Of a stretch of DNA of 28,429 nt, positions 15,137 to 24,100 are shown piece after piece. The notes beneath the pieces were generated by a model that saw only the letters and a program-made list of their open reading frames with translations, searched no databases and was not told the DNA's origin. The stretch is from positions 1 to 28,429 of the forward strand of contig DJMJ01000030.1 in assembly GCA_002435325.1 (NCBI GenBank), in the 5' to 3' direction. The position numbers were made by a program, and so were the translations under genes. Position 1 is the first letter of the stretch, and each line of letters opens with the position of its first letter. Source of the DNA: Nitrospira sp. UBA6493 (GTDB lineage: Bacteria; Nitrospirota; Nitrospiria; Nitrospirales; Nitrospiraceae).

Positions 15137-16425
15137 GAGATAGACTCCACCATGACGCCGGCACGCGCTGGCGGTCCCGCTCCTCCGAACAAGTTGGTTG
15201 GCGCAAGCCCCAGCGCAAACAGAAACAGCACCACAATCAGCAGGGCGGCGAATTCGGACCGTTGTACATCTTCGTAGCGGAGATCGGGCCGCTTACGGCC
15301 GAAGAGCAGCCGTTGCACCAGATCGAGGATATACCAGGACGCGGCCAGCCACGTGATGGCAATGATGAACGGGGCCATCGAGAGCGTCGGCGAGGCGGTC
15401 AATAGTAATCCCATGAAACCGGCAAAGACGCCGAAGGGGGGCAGTCCCATCGCCGCCAAAGCCAATAGGGAAATCAACACGGCAAACTGCGGCATCCGGG
15501 CGGCCAGACCGCTGATGGCCCGGGGATCAACGTCATCTCCATAGCGTGTCCGAATGACCTGCCAGGCGAGCAGCAGTCCGACTGTGACAAGCGCCACGCT
15601 GCCCAGAAAAACGGCAGCCTGCGGTCGGACCGTTCGCGCGGCCGTCACAAACCACCAGAGAATGGAGAAGAACGACAGGCTGCCATAGGCCAGGAGCAGC
15701 CGCACCCGAGACTGCGCTAGCGCTTTAATGGTGCCATAGAGAGCGCTTAACAAGGCTAGCATGATGAAGGTCGAGGCCACGGTATCCGGAAGATTTGGAG
15801 CGACTGTGGCCATTCGATGCAGCCCGATTGCGGGAAGCAGCAGCACGGTAAAAGGGGGCAGGCTGCCGGGCAGCCTCGTGAGCGCCGCCACATAGCCGTG
15901 ATGGAGTGGGACCAGCGGCAGGAGGATGGCGCAGGCCAGTAGCGACGGCAGCAGCGAATCAGTCATGGCCGCGATCCCCGCGCACAGCGTTCCCAGTCCG
16001 TAGGTGCCGATGCCCAGCCATGACGGCCCCCAGAACGGATCGTGATGCCAGTACAGGAGGAACGTGATGAGCCCCAGAAGCAGCGGGAGCGCGATCTGGC
16101 CGATAGAGGATGGGCTCGTGAGAATACCCAAGCCCAAACCCATCGATACCAGCGTCATGATCCACGCCAGCCGATGTTCCTTGTGAACCGGCTGACCCAG
16201 GAGAGACACACAGGCGGCCAGCGGGAGGAGCACGACGAAGAGCAGCCCTTCCGTCGACCCTCTCAAATGAGTGAAACTCGCGGCCACGGCCAGCAGACTC
16301 AACAGCGTGACGCTGACCGACCAGGTCTTCAGCTTCTCCGGCCGGGACCAGACGGTGAACCCCAGCAGGGCGCCCAGTAGAGGCACAGCGGCTACGAGCC
16401 ATGGGGCGATCATCGGGGTAATCAC
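15124..16425 (-). CDS. Second antiporter-like membrane subunit (NuoM/NuoN-related, degenerate)
   Basis: This 433-residue protein is almost entirely hydrophobic, with about 12-13 predicted membrane helices. LLLAYGSLSFFSILWWFV and AAMGLPPFGVFAGFMG recall proton-pumping subunits of complex I and Mrp antiporters. The helix that in DabB and NuoL carries the key lysine before SAQxPFHxWLP instead reads LPLVPLHHGYVAAL, with no lysine, so its ion path may be incomplete. It lies between dabB and dabA, overlapping both, which places it in the same complex or at least the same translation unit. A GTG at 16425 forms a GTGA overlap with the dabB stop, with GAGGT upstream; a GTG at 16434 and an ATG at 16413 are alternatives. 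A partner in a three-part Dab pump is inferred. Confidence 0.8.
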   Translation of the reverse strand: MITPMIAPWLVAAVPLLGALLGFTVWSRPEKLKTWSVSVTLLSLLAVAASFTHLRGSTEGLLFVVLLPLAACVSLLGQPVHKEHRLAWIMTLVSMGLGLGILTSPSSIGQIALPLLLGLITFLLYWHHDPFWGPSWLGIGTYGLGTLCAGIAAMTDSLLPSLLACAILLPLVPLHHGYVAALTRLPGSLPPFTVLLLPAIGLHRMATVAPNLPDTVASTFIMLALLSALYGTIKALAQSRVRLLLAYGSLSFFSILWWFVTAARTVRPQAAVFLGSVALVTVGLLLAWQVIRTRYGDDVDPRAISGLAARMPQFAVLISLLALAAMGLPPFGVFAGFMGLLLTASPTLSMAPFIIAITWLAASWYILDLVQRLLFGRKRPDLRYEDVQRSEFAALLIVVLFLFALGLAPTNLFGGAGPPARAGVMVESISWTR

Positions 16426-18119
16426 TCCGACCACCTCGCATCGCGTTTGTCGATTTTGTGGACGACGCGCATCACTCCTCTTCCCAGCGCCTGATGGAGC
16501 TCATCCATATACAGCCGGTTGAGGAACACGACATACAGGCGAAAGCGCAGCCCCTTGACCCATCCCGGGACCCACAGCGTCTGGCCATGGGCCCGCATGT
16601 AGAGATAGCCCCAACTCACCACCGTCAGGATCGTAGCCAGAAGGACGATCCCCTCGAACATCCAAGTGGGCAGATGGGCCGCTTGGATGTAGGCGGCAAC
16701 GACGTCCGGATTCGGATAGAGAAATGCGGTGAACGATTCAACCGCGAACAGGTACACAAAGACGATGAAGAGCAGGGTCAGCAACATCGCCGACGAGACT
16801 TTCCAGGAGGCGATGGCGCGCAACCGGGTGAGGGTTAGGATCGCCTGCGACGATGTGATCCAGATGAAGAAGAGGAAGATCACGGTCCCCTGGGATTCGA
16901 GTAGGGGAATGCGCAGCACGCCGTGCGTCGCGAGAAGAATGAGGAGCGGGATGAGGAGCGTCGTGATAAAGCCCGTCGACCAGGTCAGCGGGGAGAACTC
17001 CTTTTCGTCCTCGCGCGGGTCGGCATGCGGCGATTCCGGTTCCTGACGGGCTTTGTGGATGACGTTGCCGCAGTTCAGGAACACCGTGGCCTTGAAGAGA
17101 CCGTGCGCGATCAGGTGAAAGGCGGCCAGGGAGAAGGCCCCCAGGCCGCATTCCATAATCATGTAGCCCATCTGGCCGATCGTCGAGAACCCGAGCGTCT
17201 TTTTGATGTCGTTCTGTGCCAGCATCATGGTGGCGCCCAGGATGGCAGTGAGCGTGCCCACGACAAAGGCGACGTGCAGGGTGGTCGAACTGAGGCCGAA
17301 GAGCGGCGCCAGCCGGTTGATCAGGAAGCCCCCTGCATTGATGATCCCGGCATGGAGCAAGGCCGTTGCGGGCGTCGGGGCATAGAGATAGTGTGGGAGC
17401 CAGATATGGAACGGGAGTTGAGCGGACTTACTCATGCCGCCGATGAACAGAAGGAGCGTCACGACCGTGACTCCGCTGACCTCGAGTCCCGGCAGCAGAG
17501 ATATCGCGGCCGTCGACTCGGCGGCTGCGGAGAACAGGTCCGGAAATTCCAGCGTGCCATAAAGGGTATGGGCCAGGACGACTCCCGCAAGAAAGGCGAT
17601 GTCCCCGACTCGCAACAGCGTGAATGTCCTGAAGGCGCCTTCCAGCGTGCCAGCATGGGTATGGTTATGGGCCAGGAGATACAGCAGATAACTCAGCAGT
17701 TGCCAGAACAGAAACAGCATCATCAGATTCGCGCTGGAGACCATGCAGAGCAAAACGAACGTCGCGATGCCGATGAGGGCAAGATATCGGTGTTCGTGAG
17801 GGTCCTGGTACATGTAGCCGAGGGAATACGTGTAGATGACCGTGCCGATGCCCGAGATCAGCACCATCATGACGGCGCTGAGCCGGTCGATATAAAAGCC
17901 GATCGGAAACGTGAGCAAAGCACTTGAGGCAGGATCATAGAATCGGATACTGATCGGTCCCTGCGTGGCCACAATATAGAGAGTGACGATTGCGCCGCAG
18001 AACGCCGTCCCGATCGGGAACGCAGCCAGCTGTGTACGGGTGCGGCGCGAGTGTTCGTCACCGACCGCGACCAACAGCGCCGTCAGGAGCGGGAGCAAGG
18101 GAAGCAGGATGGCGTACAC
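16422..18119 (-). CDS. dabB: DabB, NuoL-like proton/cation-conducting membrane subunit
   Basis: The roughly 565-residue protein has about 14-16 membrane helices and matches the NuoL/MrpA proton-conducting family. SKSAQLPFHIWLPHYLYAPTP holds the conserved TM7 lysine (K231), and AQNDIKKTLGFSTIGQMGYM the TM8 lysine region. At the TM5 position where NuoL has WE, this protein reads FWQLLSYLL (Q140). DabB couples cation inflow to DabA. A GTG start at 18119, with GTGAGG just upstream, is preferred. The frame also extends to a TTG at 18146, but that codon lies in the T-run of a terminator-like hairpin. First gene of the dab operon, divergent from the DUF2294/carbonic anhydrase pair. Confidence 0.9.
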   Translation of the reverse strand: MYAILLPLLPLLTALLVAVGDEHSRRTRTQLAAFPIGTAFCGAIVTLYIVATQGPISIRFYDPASSALLTFPIGFYIDRLSAVMMVLISGIGTVIYTYSLGYMYQDPHEHRYLALIGIATFVLLCMVSSANLMMLFLFWQLLSYLLYLLAHNHTHAGTLEGAFRTFTLLRVGDIAFLAGVVLAHTLYGTLEFPDLFSAAAESTAAISLLPGLEVSGVTVVTLLLFIGGMSKSAQLPFHIWLPHYLYAPTPATALLHAGIINAGGFLINRLAPLFGLSSTTLHVAFVVGTLTAILGATMMLAQNDIKKTLGFSTIGQMGYMIMECGLGAFSLAAFHLIAHGLFKATVFLNCGNVIHKARQEPESPHADPREDEKEFSPLTWSTGFITTLLIPLLILLATHGVLRIPLLESQGTVIFLFFIWITSSQAILTLTRLRAIASWKVSSAMLLTLLFIVFVYLFAVESFTAFLYPNPDVVAAYIQAAHLPTWMFEGIVLLATILTVVSWGYLYMRAHGQTLWVPGWVKGLRFRLYVVFLNRLYMDELHQALGRGVMRVVHKIDKRDARWSE

Positions 18120-18136
18120 AGGCACCTCACGGTTTC

Positions 18137-18194
18137 GGAAAAACAAAAGCCAACCGCGCTACGCAACGACATGTCCGCGCACCACGGTTGGCTT
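18137..18194 (-). terminator. Terminator-like hairpin in the dabB leader, possible attenuator
   Basis: On the minus strand AAGCCAACCG (18194-18185) pairs perfectly with CGGTTGGCTT (18156-18147) across a 28-nt loop, and a T-rich run TTTTGTTTTTCC follows at once. The dabB start lies 18 nt beyond the run. No minus-strand gene ends upstream, so it cannot serve as an ordinary terminator of a preceding gene. An attenuator for the dab operon is the simplest reading. Confidence 0.55.
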
Positions 18195-18319
18195 GTACTG
18201 CAACCGGCCCGAAACGAGCCGGTCACCCTACCGCCTCTGTCGTGTTCATCGTGGTGGTTCCGCCTCTCCCGTGCGACCGTGGCGAACAGCCCACACCCTC
18301 CAGATAAATATAGAACCCT

Positions 18320-18349
18320 CTTATCAAGTATCTGTCCGGGAGGAGTCAA
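18320..18349 (-). promoter_or_regulatory. Candidate promoter of the dab operon
   Basis: On the minus strand TTGACT (18344-18349) and GATAAG (18320-18325) are 18 bp apart. The predicted transcript would carry a leader of about 190 nt holding both hairpins before dabB. The -10 box is only a moderate match. Confidence 0.4.
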
Positions 18350-18434
18350 GCCATCGGGTACATTGCCCGTTACGCTCTAGGCCTTCGGGCCCAGGCGTCA
18401 TGCCTTTTGGACCGCCGAGCTGCTGGTTTGCCCT

Positions 18435-18464
18435 TGTGACCTCCATAGAAGTACCTCTATACTT
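18435..18464 (+). promoter_or_regulatory. Candidate promoter for DUF2294 gene and carbonic anhydrase
   Basis: TTGTGA (18435-18440) and TATACT (18459-18464) are 18 bp apart, about 30 bp upstream of the DUF2294 start. The -10 box matches five of six consensus bases. Confidence 0.5.
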
Positions 18465-18493
18465 GGCTGCGACGATCTGACCGGAAAAACGGT

Positions 18494-18868
18494 GTGATGA
18501 ATAAAGGACTGACCAAAGGCGAAATCGAATCGGCGATTCGCAATGCCATCATCAAGTTCGAGCAGGAATTCATGGGGCGTGGGCCGGAGGACGTGAAAGC
18601 CTTCATCGTGCGGGATCTGGTCGTGGTCCGCCTAAAAGGCGTGTTGACACCAGCGGAGCGGCAATTGGCCAAGACCGCCGAAGGCATCGACATGGTCAAG
18701 CGAGTACGCCAGACGCTCATCGCCCAGGGACGCGATCGGCTCTTCGAACAAGTGAACGACATCACCGGCGCCAAGGCCTTGGCCCTCTTCACCGATATCG
18801 ATGTCCAGATCGGCGAGAAAGTCCTCGCCTTCACCATGGATCGAGAATTGGAAAGCCTCGGTCGATAA
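18494..18868 (+). CDS. DUF2294 domain protein
   Basis: The 124-residue soluble protein resembles the DUF2294 family: it opens with TKGEIESAIRNAIIKFEQEFMGRGPEDVKA, continues with a short strand DLVVVRLKGVLTPAERQLA, and closes with a FTDIDVQIGEKVLAFTMD segment. The biochemical role of the family is not known to me. Either a GTG at 18494 or the directly following ATG at 18497 can be the start. It lies 17 bp before the carbonic anhydrase gene on the same strand, so the two are very likely cotranscribed and divergent from the dab operon. A link to inorganic-carbon handling is inferred from this position. Confidence 0.8.
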   Translation: MMNKGLTKGEIESAIRNAIIKFEQEFMGRGPEDVKAFIVRDLVVVRLKGVLTPAERQLAKTAEGIDMVKRVRQTLIAQGRDRLFEQVNDITGAKALALFTDIDVQIGEKVLAFTMDRELESLGR

Positions 18869-18885
18869 CCTGAATCGAGGGACAG

Positions 18886-19530
18886 ATGAAAAAACTGATC
18901 GAGGGCTTCAAGAAGTTTCAGCGTGAAGTCTTCACGGCCAAGCGAGAGCTGTTCAAAACTCTCGCTCACGGGCAGCATCCCCGAGCTCTCTTCATTACCT
19001 GTTCGGACTCCCGCATCGATCCCTGTCTCATCACCCAAACCGAACCCGGCGAACTCTTTATTCTCCGGAACGCGGGCAACTTGGTGCCGTCCTACGGGAC
19101 CACGATCGGGAGCACGATTGCCACGATTGAATATGCGGTCGGTGTGTTGGGCGTGAAAAACATCATCGTCTGCGGCCACACGGATTGCGGAGTGGTGAAA
19201 GCCATCCTCGAACCGGAGCAGGTGGGGGATCTTCCTGCCGTGAAATCCTGGCTGCTTCAGGCGGAGGCCACCAGGCGGGTCGTGAGAGAGAACTACGGCA
19301 GCCTGACCGGTGACGCGCTCTATGTGGCAACGACGCAGGAGAATGTCCGCATTCAACTCAAACATCTGCAAACCCATCCAGTTGTCGCGGCACGGCTGCG
19401 CAATCAGTCGCTGGAGCTCCATGGGTGGGTCTACTCCATCGAAACCGGCGACGTGTGGGCCTACGATTTCGCGGAAGATGCGTTCCACTCGCTACTCCGG
19501 TCGAGTAGCGTCCACCGAAAACGGAAATAA
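18886..19530 (+). CDS. Beta-class carbonic anhydrase
   Basis: The 214-residue enzyme interconverts CO2 and bicarbonate. Zinc ligands are C39 in CSDSR, and H98 and C101 in CGHTDCG, with the catalytic D41/R43 pair; ILRNAGNLVPSYG and STIATIEYAVGVLGVKNIIV are family signatures. No signal peptide is present, so it is cytoplasmic. The length is usual for a plant/Can-type beta enzyme. It follows the DUF2294 gene by 17 bp and precedes selO by 21 bp. Next to a Dab pump, a free cytoplasmic carbonic anhydrase would release CO2 from the bicarbonate pool unless controlled or localised, so regulation of its activity or location is worth considering (inference). Confidence 0.96.
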   Translation: MKKLIEGFKKFQREVFTAKRELFKTLAHGQHPRALFITCSDSRIDPCLITQTEPGELFILRNAGNLVPSYGTTIGSTIATIEYAVGVLGVKNIIVCGHTDCGVVKAILEPEQVGDLPAVKSWLLQAEATRRVVRENYGSLTGDALYVATTQENVRIQLKHLQTHPVVAARLRNQSLELHGWVYSIETGDVWAYDFAEDAFHSLLRSSSVHRKRK

Positions 19531-19551
19531 CATCCGAAATGACGCACAATC

Positions 19552-21021
19552 ATGCGCGCGCTTGAGCAACTGGCCTTCGATAATTCCTACGCCCGTTTGC
19601 CCGAATCGTTTCACGCAAAATTGAACCCCACCCCTTTCTCCAGGCCCCCCTATCTCATCAGCTTCAATCCCGCGGCAGCCGAACTCATCGACCTCGATCC
19701 GGCTGAAGCGGCGCGGCCAGAATTCGTCGGTGTGTTCGGCGGAAGCCTGCTTGTGCCGGGGATGGAGCCGCTGGCCATGCTCTATTCGGGCCACCAATTC
19801 GGCACCTATGTGCCGCAACTCGGCGACGGGCGCGCCATTCTCCTGGGCGAAGTGCGGAACGACCGGGGGGAGACATGGGAGTTACAGCTCAAAGGCGCCG
19901 GCATGACGCCCTTTTCACGGGACGGAGACGGCCGCGCGGTGCTGCGCTCCACCATCCGCGAATATCTGTGCAGCGAAGCCATGCACGGCCTCGGGATTCC
20001 GACCACGCGCGCGCTCTGCATCGTCGGCAGCGATCATCAGGTTTATCGCGAACAGGTGGAGACCGGCGCGATCGTGCTGCGCATGGCGCCCTCGCATGTC
20101 CGGTTCGGCTCGTTCGAAGTCTTCTACTATCGCAAGCAGCACGAGCAGCTGAAAATGCTAGCGGACTATGTGATCGACCGTCATTATCCGCATCTGGCAG
20201 CGCGGACCGACAAGTATGCCCGCTTCTTCAGCGAGGTGGTAGAGCGCACCGCCAAATTGATCGCCCGATGGCAAGCCGTGGGCTGGGCGCATGGCGTAAT
20301 GAATACCGACAATATGTCGATCCTCGGCCTCACGCTCGATTACGGTCCCTTCGGGTTTATCGACGACTACGATCCCGGCTTCATCTGCAACCATTCCGAC
20401 CATAACGGCCGCTATGCCTTCAACCAGCAGCCCTACATCGGTCTCTGGAATTTGAGCTGTCTCGCTCAGGCATTGCTGCCTTTGGCCGGGAAGGACGAAC
20501 TGAAAGCCGCCTTGGATCGCTACACGTCGCTCTGCGAAGGGCGCTACATGGAGCTGATGCGGGCCAAGATCGGACTGGGCGCGATACAGGACGACGATGC
20601 GGAGTTGATTCACGATCTGTTGGCGCTCATGGCCCAGCACCATGTCGATTACACGACCTTCTTCCGCGGGCTAGGCGAGTTTCGTTCGACGGCCGGAGAT
20701 ACGAACGAGGCTCTACGCGATTTCTTTCTCGATCGCGAGGCCTTCGATCGCTGGAGCCGCCGCTACGCGGAGCGGCTACGTGCAGAAGGGAGTCGGGACG
20801 AGGAGCGGCGCGCGCACATGCAGCGCGTCAATCCGAAATACGTGCTGCGCAACTATCTAGCCCAACAGGCGATCGAAAAGGCCCAACAGAAGGACTTTTC
20901 CGAGATCGACCGGCTGCTGACGCTTCTCCGGAATCCGTTCGACGATCAGCCGGGCATGGAAACCTATGCCGCCGCGCCGCCGAACTGGGGCAAACATCTC
21001 TCGGTCAGTTGCTCATCGTGA
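19552..21021 (+). CDS. selO: Protein adenylyltransferase SelO (YdiU family)
   Basis: The 489-residue pseudokinase-fold enzyme transfers AMP to serine, threonine or tyrosine of target proteins, linked to redox stress. Signatures include YSGHQFGTYVPQLGDGRAILLGE, the nucleotide-binding LKGAGMTPFSRDGDGRAVLRS, HGVMNTDNMSILGLTLDYGPFGFID with its metal-binding N and D, and YIGLWNLSCLAQAL. The C-terminus is SVSCSS; the cysteine takes the place of the selenocysteine of animal SelO. The length matches bacterial homologues. The ATG start is 21 bp after the carbonic anhydrase stop, so readthrough from that unit is likely. It could be a local passenger of the operon rather than part of carbon metabolism. 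Confidence 0.96.
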   Translation: MRALEQLAFDNSYARLPESFHAKLNPTPFSRPPYLISFNPAAAELIDLDPAEAARPEFVGVFGGSLLVPGMEPLAMLYSGHQFGTYVPQLGDGRAILLGEVRNDRGETWELQLKGAGMTPFSRDGDGRAVLRSTIREYLCSEAMHGLGIPTTRALCIVGSDHQVYREQVETGAIVLRMAPSHVRFGSFEVFYYRKQHEQLKMLADYVIDRHYPHLAARTDKYARFFSEVVERTAKLIARWQAVGWAHGVMNTDNMSILGLTLDYGPFGFIDDYDPGFICNHSDHNGRYAFNQQPYIGLWNLSCLAQALLPLAGKDELKAALDRYTSLCEGRYMELMRAKIGLGAIQDDDAELIHDLLALMAQHHVDYTTFFRGLGEFRSTAGDTNEALRDFFLDREAFDRWSRRYAERLRAEGSRDEERRAHMQRVNPKYVLRNYLAQQAIEKAQQKDFSEIDRLLTLLRNPFDDQPGMETYAAAPPNWGKHLSVSCSS

Positions 21022-21168
21022 GCGATCAGTCCAGTGCATGGCGCTTTGGATGACGGCCTCATGCTTGCGCCGTCCTCGTCTATTCAGTAAGTATAGGTCC
21101 CGTTAGTCACAAACCAGACGCGCGGCCTATCCTGAGCCTGCGCCTCAACCTCCATCTAGGACGATGAC

Positions 21169-24100
21169 ATGGCCAAGAAGCGCGGAGATTCCAAGCTGGC
21201 GGTGGCGGGGACCATTACGCTGGGACTAGCGATTGCTGGAGTGCTGCTGGTTCAGCAACCTCTGAAAAGCACGCGCCCGCCCTCCATGGGGGGCGAACTC
21301 AAGACGCATGTTGCAGAAGGTGTCGTACAGGCCCGCTTATGGGAGGACCCGCTGGAAGCCGCTCGTCGTGTCGCAACGTTCGATGGCGAGGTCAGATCGG
21401 CGGTTGGGGATGTAAAGGATGATGTCGATCGGGTCAGAGCCATTCGTCAGGAGGTGGACGACAGAATCGACCAGCATCGGGGGCGCCCCATCACCGTCCT
21501 GCTGGTGACGGCCGAAGGAGGATCGTCCGGGGAAAGCCGGGAGACCCGCATCCGGGATCGGTATGCGATCGGCTCCGCTCTCGGCATTGCCTGTTATATT
21601 CCCCAGAACGAAGATCAACTGTCCTATGTCGAATGGCGGGACCGGGCCGGAGCGAGCCGGGTTTTGCCATACGAGTGGTACGGAGAAGGGCCGCGGAAGT
21701 GCTCCTTCGAAAAAACCTGGGCTCAGTCCGTCCTCGTGCTGTGGATCAGTAGTGAGATTACCAGCGACCATCCCATTGCGACGTTGCAGCGACTGACACA
21801 GTCCATCCTGTGCGAAGAGAGCGCCATTGGGCGACATGCCTGCCAGACGGGACGGGACGGGACGATATTGCTCGATCCTCGCCGGGAACAGCATCTGCAC
21901 TTTAAGATCATCGGGCCACGCAGTTCCTCGGGCTTCAGGAATCTCCTCGAAGAGGCGACGAGCACGGTTCAGGGGCGCGACGATCACCTGATTTGGGCGA
22001 ACGCGGGCGGTCGCGTGGAACTGTACTCGCCCTGGGCCACGGCCATGCCGAAACTGCTCACCCAAGGCCTCAGTGTCACCGCCAAGCCGTCGGAATCCTT
22101 GGAATGCGCCTCATCCGACGCGAGCCGGGAACAACTTTGTTGGATCCTGCTGAAGGCGGGGATCGAATTGAAACACAGCATTGGGTCGGACGATCAGCTC
22201 TTCGGCGCCTTGACGCAGGAGCTCGAGCGCCGCCGGGTCAAGTTCGAACGGGATGCCGTCATTCTCATCGCGGAGTGGGACTCGTTCTATGGCCGGGTGC
22301 TGCCGGTCGAATTTACCGCTGCCGTCTGCCATCGGATAGCCCATCGGTCGGCCATGGAGAATCGCGCGATCGAATCGGACCGATTGGGCCGTATTCAAGC
22401 CGAATGTGCCACGGTCAACCAGGCGATTGAGCTGCAAGTCAGAAGCCCCGTTGGCACGAGAGGGCTCGGCCTGAATGTCTGGCGATACAGTTACTTGCGT
22501 GGGCTGGACGGAGAAGTACCCGGTGGAGAAAAAGGAGAGGCGGCGAAGGGAAACGGATCAAAGGTGATCAAGAGTGCCCTGTTCGATAGCCGGGTTCTTG
22601 AGCGGCCGGTCGGCACGAGTCAGTTCGATTATGCGCAACGACTGGCCGACCGCATCGAACGGGACATGGCCGAAGTGGCCAACGCTCCCTCGGAAGAAGA
22701 GGATGACAACCAGAATCCAGTCGCCGCTATCGGCATCCTTGGCAGCGATGCCTACGATGCGCTGCTCATCCTTCAGGCCATGCGGGAGCGATTTCCAGGC
22801 GCCGTGTTCTTCACGACGGATCTGGATACCCGGCTGGTCTATGCGGACGAGTACCACTGGACGAGGAATCTCGTGATCGCCTCCCACTACGGGTTGGAAT
22901 TGTACGGCATGTTGCAGCGTGATGTGCCTCCATTCCGAACCAGCTATCAAACGTCGGCCTACTTCACCACGCTCCAGGCGCTGGGACATGTCCGTCCGCT
23001 CGCTACGTGTCCGCCAGGCCCCCTAGGCCCGTTGGCCGCGCCGTCCGAATCGCCCTTGTCGCCCTGCGGCTATAAGGCCAACCTGACGGCCGATCATGTG
23101 TGGTTCAGCGGGGTGGAACCGCCCCGCTTGTATGAAGTCGGCCGGCACGGCGCGGTCGATCTCTCCGTCGGCGCGATCGAAGAGGGATATACCTTGCATA
23201 CGCCCCGCGTGGACCTCTCCGAAGAGTCTCCGCAAACGACCGGGCGGCGGCCGCTCTCCGGCGTCATCTATGGCAGCGCCGGGCTGGCCTACCTGATCGG
23301 ATTCATCATGCTATGGATCAAACCGACGTCCCACCGGTGGATGATGGCCCATACGGGCATCCTGTTAGTCGGGGCGCTGGGCGTGTTCGGTCTCGCCTTC
23401 TTCGTCGATCGGATGCTCCTCGATGTCGTGTTGCAGCACCATGACCAGGGCGAACCGTTCTACTGGCTGGAAGGGGTCAGTCTCTGGCCGACGGAGATTT
23501 TGCGTGGACTGGCCACTGTATTGGGGCTCATCTTCTTGGTCAAGAGCTGGCGAGATCTTCGGGCGAATTGCGACTGGATGGCAGAGCGGTATGGATTGGG
23601 CGCGCAAGCCGAAGACACCCGGTCGGAAGGGTGGCGGCGGTATCTGGCGACCGCGCAGTGGGTGTTGTCTCCTCGTGGAGGGCGGAGCGAAGTGCACGTC
23701 GATAACCTGTGGCGCCTCTATCGGGAAGCCGGGTCAGGGAGGCATCGATTGCCGCGTATCCTCCTGCTCGTAGCGGTCTATGGGGCTTCGTTTGTGCTGC
23801 TCTGGAAAGTCATGGGCGCCGAGGATTTTTCGGGTCCGTGCCGCGGGTCGTTCAGTTGCCGTCTGGATCTGGTGTTCGTCCTGGCCAGTTATGTCTGCGC
23901 GGTCGTGCTCAATCTGTTCGTGTTCGATGCCGTGCTTCTCTGCCGGCGCTGGATCGGCTCGCTGGCGCAGGCGGCGGAGGGCTGGCCTCCAGCCTTGACG
24001 GAGCGCCTCAGATTGCAATCCGCCGAGAATGTGGCGAAAGCCCGGGAGTTGATGAAGATCGAACTGATTGCCAAACGGACCGAGGTGGTGAATCGACTTG

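Larger units (their letters stand above)
18120..18493. other. Divergent intergenic regulatory region of the carbon-uptake island
   Basis: This 374-bp gap separates the dab operon from the DUF2294/carbonic anhydrase pair. It contains a promoter for each side, the terminator-like hairpin, a second short hairpin ACCGGC (18203-18208) with GCCGGT (18218-18223), and an 8-codon minus-strand mini-frame at 18249-18223 (peptide MNTTEAVG) whose stop codon touches that hairpin. No longer coding frame looks real. Confidence 0.6.

Noticed and set aside
16923..17927. 334-codon plus-strand frame opposite dabB
   Set aside because: Extremely charged, low-complexity translation, the mirror of a hydrophobic membrane protein.
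18137..18194. Ordinary terminator of an upstream minus-strand gene
   Set aside because: The genes to its right are on the plus strand, so there is no such transcript to end.
18223..18249. Amino-acid-type leader peptide (MNTTEAVG) as a proven regulator
   Set aside because: It has no run of identical codons and only a poorly spaced ribosome site; kept only as part of the attenuator idea.
18457..19488. 343-codon minus-strand frame opposite DUF2294 and carbonic anhydrase
   Set aside because: Both plus-strand genes have strong motifs or family resemblance, and the antisense product does not.
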